This document shows, piece after piece, positions 1-5,083 of a DNA stretch of 5,083 bases. Location: contig JANXZT010000451.1 of NCBI GenBank assembly GCA_025355395.1, forward strand, positions 1-5,083. Reading direction: 5' to 3'. The stretch is from Betaproteobacteria bacterium. Its GTDB lineage: Bacteria; Pseudomonadota; Gammaproteobacteria; Burkholderiales; Casimicrobiaceae. Both the position numbers and the translations under genes were made by a program. The notes beneath the pieces are model-generated. The model saw only the letters and a program-made list of their open reading frames with translations, was not told where the DNA came from and did not search any database. Every line of letters begins with the position of its first letter. Position 1 is the first letter of the stretch.

Positions 1-82
1 CGCCTAGGCGGAAAACGTAAAGTCGCGAAGTTTTGTCAGTCCCGGGCGCGATGGCGTCCGAACGCGTTTGATATCACCACCA

Positions 83-109
83 CGTCATTCCCGCGCACGC
101 GGGTACCCG
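83..109 (+). repeat. REP-like palindromic repeat, slightly degenerate
   Basis: The copy begins CGTCATTCCCGCG and continues into CGCGGG, giving a stem (90-95 with 98-103) like that of the perfect copy starting at 132. It ends in GGGTACCC instead of the usual GGGAATCC. The preceding bases (71-82, ATATCACCACCA) resemble those before the next copy (120-131, AATATCAACACTG), so the similarity extends beyond the palindrome. Repeats of this form are common between genes of beta- and gammaproteobacteria. Confidence 0.8.
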
Positions 110-131
110 AATGCGTCAAATATCAACACTG

Positions 132-268
132 CGTCATTCCCGCGCACGCGGGAATCCATGTTTACAACTCGGCATGGGTCGAATACAACGTCAACATACG
201 CCTCGTCTGGAGTCGAAATCGACCGCCGACAAAGTCAATATGGATCCCTGCGTTCGCAGGGATGACGG
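132..268 (+). repeat. MITE/BIME-like element with REP-type inverted ends (left copy)
   Basis: The left end is CGTCATTCCCGCG followed by a perfect inverted repeat (136-144 with 147-155, ATTCCCGCG/CGCGGGAAT, 2 nt between) and ATCCAT. The right end has the mirror arrangement: ATGGATCC, then TCCCTGCG/CGCAGGGA (245-252 with 255-262) and ATGACGG. The two ends are thus imperfect terminal inverted repeats of about 28 bp around a core of about 80 bp. The element at 3193-3331 has the same ends, nearly the same length, and shares the inner right motif CGCCGA..CAAAGTCAA. There is no open frame for a transposase, so the element is non-autonomous. REP-type elements are generally linked to RAYT-family Y1 transposases encoded elsewhere; that link is inference here. 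Confidence 0.75.
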
Positions 269-350
269 TGCAGCGTCGCCACTTGCGCATGGATGATGAT
301 GAAGCGTCGTCACTTGCGCAGGGATGACGGTGCGCTTTGTCACGTCCGCA
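252..350 (+). repeat. Tandem 31-bp repeat array (left), three units plus a partial
   Basis: Units run 252-282, 283-313 and 314-343 (the last is 30 bp), followed by a partial GTCCGCA. Each unit starts near CGCAGGGATGACGGTG and ends in CGCCAC, CGTCAC or TTGTCAC. The core is the outer half of the right end of the element at 132-268, so the array looks like repeated copies of that one end without the partner arm. The second unit is the most diverged (CGCATGGATGATGATG). The array overlaps the element by about 17 bp. Confidence 0.8.
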
Positions 351-404
351 GCTAGGACCGTTGCGATCTGTCACTGCTGTGCGGAATGTAATCGTCATCG
401 CAGG

Positions 405-1493
405 TCACGCTTCCGATGTAGCGAGGCGCGTGGGGTATCGGGTGAAGCGTACCCGGTAGTGGATGAATACATCCGCCGCCAGCAGAAAGAACAGCAGCGT
501 GCCCTGGAAGAGGCCCGTTACGGCGGCCGGCAGTGCGAGCGTCACCTGCGCCGATTCGCCGCCAAGGTAGAGCAACGACATGAGGAGGCTCGCCAACAGG
601 ATGCCGACCGCATGAAGGCGTCCCACGAAGGCCACGATTATCGCGGCAAAACCGTAGCCGGGTGAGATCGTCGGTTGCAATTGTCCCAAGGGGCCGGCGG
701 CTTCGTTCACGCCGGCGATGCCGGCGCACACGCCGCCCGCGAGCATCGAAAGCCACACTATTCGGCGCGCCGAAATGCCTGCGTATTCCGCGGCGGCGGG
801 GGCCAAACCGGCGACGCGCATCTGGAAGCCGGCGAGGCTGCGCGCCATGAACAGCCAACCCGCCGCCACCGCGGCGAGTGCCACCAGGAATCCGGCATTG
901 AGGCGGGTGCCGGGAAAGATATTCGGCAACAACGCGTTCTCCGCAAACATTTTCGATTGCGGAAAGTTGAAGCCCTCGGGGTCGCGCCACGGCCCGTGCA
1001 CCAGGAATGAGAGCAGATGAGTCGCGACATACACCAGCATCAGCGACGTCAGGATTTCGTTGGCATTGAAGCGCGTGCGAAGCCATGCGGGAATCGCCGC
1101 CCACGCCATGCCGCCCAGCGCGCCCGCCACGATCATCGCAGGAAGCAGCCACGGTGCAGACGAATCGTTGAACATGAGGGCGAGGCCGCCCGCGGCGATG
1201 CCCCCCATCGTGAGCTGGCCCTCGGCGCCGATGTTCCATACATTCGCGCGATAACCGATCGCAAGGCCGATCGCGCAGAGCATCAGCGGACCCGCCTTGA
1301 GCAGCAGTTCGCCCACGCCATATGCGGTGGCTAGCGGTTGCACAAAAAAGACCTGAAACGCCTGCCACGGGTCTTTGTCGACTGCCCAGAAAAGAATAAA
1401 TCCAAGCACCAGTGTGGCGGCAACGGCGAGCAGCGGCGAAAGCAAGCCCGCTCTGCGCGAAGGCTCCGGACGGGGCTCGAGAACGATGCGCAT
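405..1493 (-). CDS. ABC transporter permease, BMP/Nup (purine nucleoside-type) family
   Basis: Inner-membrane permease of an ABC importer of the family that includes Bacillus NupP (YufP) and works with BmpA-type binding lipoproteins, mostly for nucleosides. The 362-residue product is the usual length. Hydrophobic segments lie near residues 18-38, 65-83, 95-108, 113-135, 147-166, 200-217, 245-262, 282-310 and 318-342. The family-typical stretch NVWNIGAEGQ is at 84-93 and AAAEYAGIS at 233-241. I chose the ATG at 1493 because the start MRIVLEPRPEPS is typical of the family and it lies 7 nt after the stop of the ATPase gene. An upstream ATG at 1550 would add 19 residues and overlap that gene by 50 nt. 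Neither start has a strong ribosome-binding site, so translational coupling is likely. Substrate (nucleoside, purine or related) is inferred from family only. The partner permease is not found in the 404 bp downstream. Confidence 0.9.
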   Translation of the reverse strand: MRIVLEPRPEPSRRAGLLSPLLAVAATLVLGFILFWAVDKDPWQAFQVFFVQPLATAYGVGELLLKAGPLMLCAIGLAIGYRANVWNIGAEGQLTMGGIAAGGLALMFNDSSAPWLLPAMIVAGALGGMAWAAIPAWLRTRFNANEILTSLMLVYVATHLLSFLVHGPWRDPEGFNFPQSKMFAENALLPNIFPGTRLNAGFLVALAAVAAGWLFMARSLAGFQMRVAGLAPAAAEYAGISARRIVWLSMLAGGVCAGIAGVNEAAGPLGQLQPTISPGYGFAAIIVAFVGRLHAVGILLASLLMSLLYLGGESAQVTLALPAAVTGLFQGTLLFFLLAADVFIHYRVRFTRYPTRLATSEA

Positions 1494-1500
1494 CAGCGGA

Positions 1501-3084
1501 TCAGGCGCCGCTCGCACCGGCGGCGGACGAATGCCGTTGAATTGTTGCATCCGGCGCGATAAACGCTCCGCTCATGAGGAGGCCCATGGCTTCGGCGTTG
1601 GTCGCCCTCGCGGGCTTCGCCGCCGACAGCCGGCCCTGCGCAATGACTGCAATACGATCGGCGATCTCGAATAGCTCATCGAGTTCTTCCGAGATCACGA
1701 GAATGGCAACGCCGGCGTCACGCAGATCGAGCAGTGTTTGTCGAATCGACGCCGCTGCGCCGACGTCCACCCCCCAGGTCGGTTGGGCCGCGATCAGCAC
1801 TTTCGGTCGCTGGCGAAGCTCGCGTCCGACGATGAACTTCTGCAGATTCCCGCCCGACAGGCTGCCCGCGTCAATATCGGGTCCTGCAGCGCGCACCTGA
1901 TATTCGCCGATGACGTTCGTCGCGTATCGGCGGGCCGCGGCAAGATCGACGAACCCATGCCGGACAAGTCCGCGACGCGATGCGGTCAACAGCGCATTTT
2001 CCGCAAGCGACATGTCGGGTACTGCACCGCGTCCCAGCCGCTCCTCCGGGATGAAGGCGAGACCGCGTTCCCGCCGGGCGCCGGCATCGAGATGACCGAC
2101 CGGCTCGCCGCAGAGACGAATCGCGGCTGCTACGCAAACGCGCCGCTCGCCCGAGAGGGCCGCCAGCAGTTCGCGCTGGCCGTTGCCCGCGATACCGGCA
2201 ATCCCCACGATTTCGCCGCCATGCACGTCGAGATGTATATCATGCAACGAGGTGCCGAAAGGATCGCTCGCAGGCAGCGCCAAGTCCTGCACGGTAAGTA
2301 ATGCCGCGCCGGTGACATGCGGCGCACGATGGCGGGGATGCGGAAGATCGCTGCCGATCATCATCCGCGCCAGCGACGAGGACGATTCCTGACGCGGATC
2401 GCAGGTGCCGGTTACCCTGCCTGCCCGTAGCACCGTGGCGCGATGACACAGCGTCCTGATCTCGTCGAGCTTGTGGCTGATGTAGAGGATGCTGCAACCA
2501 TCGCCCGCGAGTTGGCGCAGCGTGGCGAAAAGCGCCTGTATCGCTTGCGGCGTCAGCACGGAGGTCGGCTCGTCCAGGATGAGCAGCCGCGGGTCCTGCA
2601 ACAGGCAGCGCACGATCTCCACCCGCTGCCGCTCGCCCACCGACATCGAATGCACCGGCCGGTCGGGGGTCAACGGCAGCCCGTAGCGGGCCGACGCTTC
2701 CTCGATGCGTGCCGAAAGACCGGCCCGGGCGTGTGCCGGATCCACTGCGAGTGCGATGTTCTGGGCAACGGTAAGCGATTCGAACAGCGAAAAATGCTGG
2801 AATACCATTCCGATGCCGAGCTTGCGGGCGCGTGCCGGATTGGCGATCGCGACCGGGACTTCATTCCAGCGGATGACGCCGGCATCGGGTTTCACGATGC
2901 CGTAGATGATTTTCATCAGCGTGGATTTGCCGGCGCCGTTCTCGCCCAACACCGCGTGGATCTCCCCGGGCAGCACCGCAAGGTCGATGCCGTCGTTCGC
3001 AACCACCGTGGGATAGGCCTTGGTGATGCCGGCAAGCCGCAGGCGCGGCACGGCGCCGGGGCGGGCGGGTGCGGGAAAGGTCAT
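1501..3084 (-). CDS. ABC transporter ATP-binding protein (duplicated NBD), BMP/Nup nucleoside-type
   Basis: Cytoplasmic ATPase that powers the importer; homologous to NupO (YufO) and to the sugar ATPases of the RbsA/MglA type. The 527 residues hold two nucleotide-binding domains. Domain 1: Walker A GENGAGKST at 47-55, Q-loop Q96, signature SVGERQRVE at 148-156, Walker B LLILDEP at 167-173, H-loop H204. Domain 2: degenerate P-loop GIAGNGQRE at 297-305 lacking the lysine, intact signature LSGGNLQK at 409-416, and IAAQPTWGVD at 431-440 in place of a DEP Walker B, with SEELDE at 465-470. An altered second domain is normal for this family, so probably only one composite site hydrolyses ATP well. 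I chose the ATG at 3084: a longer frame reaches 3198, but the extra residues only translate intergenic repeat sequence. No clear ribosome-binding site precedes it; a CATAAT at 3096-3091 is so close that it could be a -10 box of a near-leaderless message. It lies 7 nt before the permease gene and is divergent from cydA. Confidence 0.93.
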   Translation of the reverse strand: MTFPAPARPGAVPRLRLAGITKAYPTVVANDGIDLAVLPGEIHAVLGENGAGKSTLMKIIYGIVKPDAGVIRWNEVPVAIANPARARKLGIGMVFQHFSLFESLTVAQNIALAVDPAHARAGLSARIEEASARYGLPLTPDRPVHSMSVGERQRVEIVRCLLQDPRLLILDEPTSVLTPQAIQALFATLRQLAGDGCSILYISHKLDEIRTLCHRATVLRAGRVTGTCDPRQESSSSLARMMIGSDLPHPRHRAPHVTGAALLTVQDLALPASDPFGTSLHDIHLDVHGGEIVGIAGIAGNGQRELLAALSGERRVCVAAAIRLCGEPVGHLDAGARRERGLAFIPEERLGRGAVPDMSLAENALLTASRRGLVRHGFVDLAAARRYATNVIGEYQVRAAGPDIDAGSLSGGNLQKFIVGRELRQRPKVLIAAQPTWGVDVGAAASIRQTLLDLRDAGVAILVISEELDELFEIADRIAVIAQGRLSAAKPARATNAEAMGLLMSGAFIAPDATIQRHSSAAGASGA

Positions 3085-3138
3085 GGATGCATTATGCCGA
3101 AGAAGACTTGGGCGCCCGGTTCCGGCAACACGAGACTT

Positions 3139-3170
3139 TGTCATCCCCTCGAACGCGGAAATCCATTTTC
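3139..3170 (+). repeat. Degenerate REP-like repeat copy
   Basis: The copy reads TGTCATCCCCTCG, then AACGCGG and AAATCCATTTTC. It matches the perfect copy at 3193 but has lost several palindrome pairs. It starts 54 bp before that copy; in the left cluster the corresponding spacing is 49 bp. Confidence 0.7.
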
Positions 3171-3192
3171 GGGGAGATGGGCGTATTGAGCT

Positions 3193-3331
3193 CGTCATTC
3201 CCGCGAACGCGGGAATCCATTTTCCGGGCCCAGACTGGATCCGGTTGAGAGGCAGGATGGACTCCCAAAAACGCCAAAATGGTTCGCCGATGCAAAGTCA
3301 AAATGGGTCCCTGCGTGCGCAGGGATGACGG
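3193..3331 (+). repeat. MITE/BIME-like element with REP-type inverted ends (right copy)
   Basis: The left end is CGTCATTCCCGCG with a perfect 9-bp-arm palindrome (3197-3205 with 3208-3216), followed by ATCCATTTTC. The right end is AAATGGG, then TCCCTGCG/CGCAGGGA (3308-3315 with 3318-3325) and TGACGG. The ends form imperfect terminal inverted repeats of about 28 bp. Length (139 bp) and orientation match the element at 132-268. The cores differ for most of their length but agree again at the inner right side (CGCCGAtgCAAAGTCAAaATGG). No coding capacity is visible. Confidence 0.75.
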
Positions 3332-3446
3332 TGAAACACCGCCACGTGCGCAGGGATGACGGTGAAGCGCCGCCACTCTCGCCGGGATGACGGTGAAACG
3401 CTGCCACTTTCGCAGGGATGATAGTGAACCGCGGTCACTTTCGCCA
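3315..3446 (+). repeat. Tandem 31-bp repeat array (right), four units plus a partial
   Basis: Units run 3315-3345, 3346-3376, 3377-3407 and 3408-3438, each exactly 31 bp, followed by a partial TTTCGCCA. The first two units differ at only two or three positions; the third and fourth diverge progressively (TCTCGCCGGG, then ATGATAGTG). The conserved core CGCAGGGATGACGGTG is the right end of the element at 3193-3331, so the array appears to have grown outward from that end towards cydA. There are no unique spacers, so this is not a CRISPR array. Confidence 0.85.
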
Positions 3447-3500
3447 GCGGATACGGAACGCCTGGCAATCCGCGCGAAAAAGCACCCTCGCAATCCTACT

Positions 3501-3530
3501 TTCCTTGTTCCGACGTTCCTTAGGTACTAT
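3501..3530 (+). promoter_or_regulatory. Possible weak promoter for cydAB
   Basis: TACTAT at 3525-3530 matches the sigma-70 -10 consensus at four of six positions. A poor -35 candidate (TTCCTT, 3501-3506) lies 18 bp upstream. Transcription would begin near 3537, leaving a leader of about 24 nt before the cydA ATG. This is the best candidate I see in the non-repeat part of the region, but the support is only sequence resemblance. Confidence 0.2.
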
Positions 3531-3560
3531 GGCGGGTCTTCCAAGACGGACGCGACGCTC

Positions 3561-4946
3561 ATGATCGATGCTCTCCTGCTTTCCCGCCTGCAGTTCGCAT
3601 GGGTCGTGGCGCTGCACATTCTGTTGCCCGCGTTCACGGTCGGCCTCGCGGCGTACATCGCCGTGCTCGAAGGCACTTACTTTTTCACCCGCCGTCCCGT
3701 ATTCCTGCGGCTATCGCAATTCTGGCTGCGCCTCTTCGCTGTTTCATTCGGAATGGGTGTCGTCTCCGGCATCGTGATGGCGTTCCAGTTCGGCACCAAT
3801 TGGAGCCGCTACTCCGATGCTACTGCCGACATCGTCGGCCCATTGATGGCGTACGAAGGGCTGACCGCGTTTTTTCTGGAGGCCGGTTTTCTGGGCGTGC
3901 TGTTGTTCGGACGCCAACGCGTACCGCCGGCAATGCATCTTTTTGCCGCCGTCATGGTGTCATTGGGGACGCTTTTTTCCACCTTCTGGATTCTTGCCGC
4001 CAATAGCTGGATGCAAACCCCGGCGGGCCACGTCATTGCCGACGGACGCTTCCTGCCCAATGATTGGCTGCAGGTGATATTCAGCCCATCCTTTCCTTAT
4101 CGCCTGGTGCATACCACGATGGCCTTCTTCATCACCACTGCCTTCGTGGTGGTCGGCGTTGGAGGCTACTACCTGCGGCAGTCGCGCTTCGTCGAGGAAA
4201 GTCTGACGATGCAAAAGATGGGCTTCGGGCTGCTCGCGCTACTGGTTCCTTTGCAGGTGCTCATCGGTGATTTCCACGGCTTGAATACCCTCGAGCACCA
4301 GCCGGAAAAAATTGCGGCAATGGAGGCGAACTGGGAGACGCAGGCACACATGCCGTTGCTGCTTTTCGCGTGGCCTGACGAAGAGGCGGAGCGCAACCGC
4401 TTCGAGGTCGGCATTCCTGACGCAGGATCGCTCATTCTCAAGCACGACCCGAATGGCGTGGTGCGCGGACTCAAGGACTGGAAGCGCGAGGACCGCCCGC
4501 CGGTGGCGATTCCGTTTTTTTCCTTTCGGCTGATGGTCGGCATCGGCTTGGCAATGCTTGCGATGACCGTGACGGCACTCTTCCTGTGGTGGCGCGCGCG
4601 CCTTGCCACCAGCTGGATGTTCCAGCGCATGTGTCTCGCCTGCGCGCCATTGGGTTTCATCGCGGTGCTCGCGGGCTGGGTCACCACCGAAGTCGGAAGG
4701 CAGCCGTGGGTCGTGTATGGCCTGATGCGCACCCGTGACGCGGTGACCCCGTCGCTTTCGACGGGTGACGTGGCGGTATCGCTTTTCGTGTATGTAATTG
4801 CCTATCTGCTGATCTTTGGCGCCGGCGTGTTCTTCATGGCGCGCCTTGTTCGCACCGGATTCGCCGTGCCGACGGAAGCGGCATCGGGATCCCAACGGGT
4901 GGCGACTCCGGCAAGGCCGCTGTCAGCGGCCACCCGCGCGAACTAG
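3561..4946 (+). CDS. cydA: Cytochrome bd-type quinol oxidase subunit I (short Q-loop, CIO-like)
   Basis: Haem-bearing subunit of cytochrome bd, an inner-membrane terminal oxidase that takes electrons from quinol and reduces oxygen to water. The 461-residue product aligns with E. coli CydA (recalled) at key positions: H19, a high-spin haem ligand; E99 and E107 of the proton/haem d region; H184 and M325, the b558 ligands, with R323 beside the latter; and E377 in TEVGRQPW, the other high-spin haem ligand. K250 and E255 of the quinol-binding loop are kept. About nine membrane segments are visible. The loop between E259 and P313 is short and lacks the long insert of E. coli CydA, as in the cyanide-insensitive oxidases (CioA); GDFHGLNTLEHQPEK at 236-250 is typical of that group. 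I chose the ATG at 3561 because MIDALLLSRLQFAW matches the family N-terminus; a frame open from 3387 only translates repeats. The ribosome-binding site is weak (CGGA at 3547-3550). cydB follows after 15 nt. Confidence 0.95.
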   Translation: MIDALLLSRLQFAWVVALHILLPAFTVGLAAYIAVLEGTYFFTRRPVFLRLSQFWLRLFAVSFGMGVVSGIVMAFQFGTNWSRYSDATADIVGPLMAYEGLTAFFLEAGFLGVLLFGRQRVPPAMHLFAAVMVSLGTLFSTFWILAANSWMQTPAGHVIADGRFLPNDWLQVIFSPSFPYRLVHTTMAFFITTAFVVVGVGGYYLRQSRFVEESLTMQKMGFGLLALLVPLQVLIGDFHGLNTLEHQPEKIAAMEANWETQAHMPLLLFAWPDEEAERNRFEVGIPDAGSLILKHDPNGVVRGLKDWKREDRPPVAIPFFSFRLMVGIGLAMLAMTVTALFLWWRARLATSWMFQRMCLACAPLGFIAVLAGWVTTEVGRQPWVVYGLMRTRDAVTPSLSTGDVAVSLFVYVIAYLLIFGAGVFFMARLVRTGFAVPTEAASGSQRVATPARPLSAATRAN

Positions 4947-4952
4947 GGAGGA
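4946..4952 (+). promoter_or_regulatory. Strong ribosome-binding site for cydB
   Basis: GGGAGGA overlaps the last base of the cydA TAG stop and lies 9 nt before the cydB ATG at 4962. It is a near-consensus Shine-Dalgarno sequence, clearly stronger than the one before cydA, and it supports the chosen start of cydB. Confidence 0.8.
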
Positions 4953-4961
4953 AACTTCGCC

Positions 4962-5083
4962 ATGGCACTCGATCTCGTTCCGCTGTGGGCCGCCATTCTT
5001 GCCTTCGCGGTTTTCATGTATGTGCTGCTCGACGGCTTCGACCTTGGCGTGGGCATCCTGTTTCCGTTCGCCCCCGATGCGGC
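4962..5083 (+). CDS. cydB: Cytochrome bd-type quinol oxidase subunit II, N-terminal part
   Basis: Partner subunit of CydA in the bd oxidase, an integral membrane protein that stabilises the haem-bearing subunit. Only the first 40 codons are in the window; the gene continues past the right edge. The visible part has one hydrophobic helix (about residues 7-23) followed by VLLDGFDLGVGILFPF (21-36), whose DGFDLGVG motif is characteristic of CydB/CioB. The start follows the cydA stop by 15 nt with a strong ribosome-binding site, so the two genes are co-transcribed. Whether a small third subunit or the CydDC exporter follows cannot be seen. Confidence 0.93.
   Translation, partial: MALDLVPLWAAILAFAVFMYVLLDGFDLGVGILFPFAPDA

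Larger units (their letters stand above)
1..404. other. Intergenic region with repeat cluster, no credible gene
   Basis: This stretch lies downstream of the minus-strand permease gene. Positions 1-82 show only a perfect 10-bp palindrome (1-10, CGCCTAGGCG) and a 7-bp GC-rich stem (43-49 with 54-60, one G-T pair) that has no T-tract and so is not a convincing terminator. Positions 83-350 are repeats, listed separately. A 78-codon open frame on the minus strand (398 to 162) begins just after the permease stop, but it mostly translates the repeats and has no recognisable domain. Positions 351-404 show nothing I can identify. No intrinsic terminator for the permease gene is evident. Confidence 0.7.
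3085..3560. other. Divergent intergenic region with second repeat cluster
   Basis: This 476-bp region separates the minus-strand ABC operon from the plus-strand cydAB operon and must carry the promoters of both, unless the ABC genes are served from elsewhere. Positions 3139-3446 are almost entirely repeats (listed separately). Only about 54 bp next to the ABC start and about 114 bp next to cydA are non-repeat. I see no FNR/ANR-type TTGAT-N4-ATCAA site, which is often found near oxidase genes, and no clear operator. Open frames running into this region from both genes are repeat translations, not real N-termini. Confidence 0.65.

Noticed and set aside
43..60. Intrinsic terminator near the left edge
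   Set aside because: The 7-bp GC-rich stem has a G-T pair and no T-tract on either strand.
162..398. Small minus-strand gene of 78 codons just after the permease stop
   Set aside because: More than half of it translates the repeat element and tandem units, there is no domain, and no ribosome-binding site; it does not resemble the missing second permease.
352..1368. Long 338-codon minus-strand open frame
   Set aside because: It is an out-of-frame shadow of the permease gene; its translation is arginine-rich low-complexity sequence typical of GC-rich off frames.
1501..3084. Inactive or decayed ATPase because the second P-loop lacks lysine and the second Walker B reads AAQP
   Set aside because: Both changes are normal in the second domain of BMP/Nup-type ATPases; the first domain is fully intact.
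3091..3096. CATAAT as a firm -10 promoter box for the ABC operon (minus strand)
   Set aside because: No acceptable -35 lies 16-19 bp upstream (the nearest TTGCCG is 26 bp away), and it is only 7 bp from the ATG; kept only as a remark in the ATPase entry.
2443..3189. 248-codon plus-strand open frame opposite the ATPase gene
   Set aside because: It is antisense to the conserved Walker A, signature and Walker B coding region and has no family resemblance.
3315..3446. CRISPR-like array with regular 31-bp spacing
   Set aside because: The whole 31-bp unit is conserved head to tail, with no unique spacers and no cas genes; it is a simple tandem repeat.
4239..4895. 218-codon minus-strand open frame opposite cydA
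   Set aside because: It is antisense to conserved cydA residues, rich in H, R and A as expected from a shadow frame.

Overview
The window comes from a GC-rich proteobacterial chromosome. A betaproteobacterium fits best, judged from the purine/nucleoside-type ABC transporter genes, the short cytochrome bd (CIO-like) oxidase and the abundant intergenic repeats of the type GTCATTCCCGCG/CGCGGGAATCC. This assignment is inference, because no rRNA or other phylogenetic marker is present.

Layout from left to right. Positions 1-404 hold no credible gene. They carry a repeat cluster made of one REP-like copy, a ~137-bp MITE/BIME-like element and three tandem 31-bp units. On the minus strand follow two genes of a BMP/Nup-type ABC importer: the ATP-binding protein (3084 to 1501), transcribed first, and one permease (1493 to 405), separated by 7 nt. 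The second permease and the substrate-binding lipoprotein that normally complete this transporter are not in the window; if the second permease exists nearby, the left repeat cluster separates it from the first.

Positions 3085-3560 are a divergent intergenic region. It contains a second repeat cluster with the same order of parts and the same orientation as the left one: degenerate REP copy, ~139-bp element, four and a bit tandem 31-bp units. To its right, on the plus strand, lie cydA (3561-4946), complete, and the first 40 codons of cydB (from 4962), encoding the two large subunits of a quinol-oxidising cytochrome bd terminal oxidase with a short Q-loop.

The genes themselves are ordinary members of known families: one operon imports probably nucleosides or related small molecules, the other makes a respiratory oxidase. 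The least explained part of the window is the pair of matching repeat clusters that bracket the transporter genes. I see no new enzyme system, CRISPR array, tRNA, rRNA or transposase gene here.
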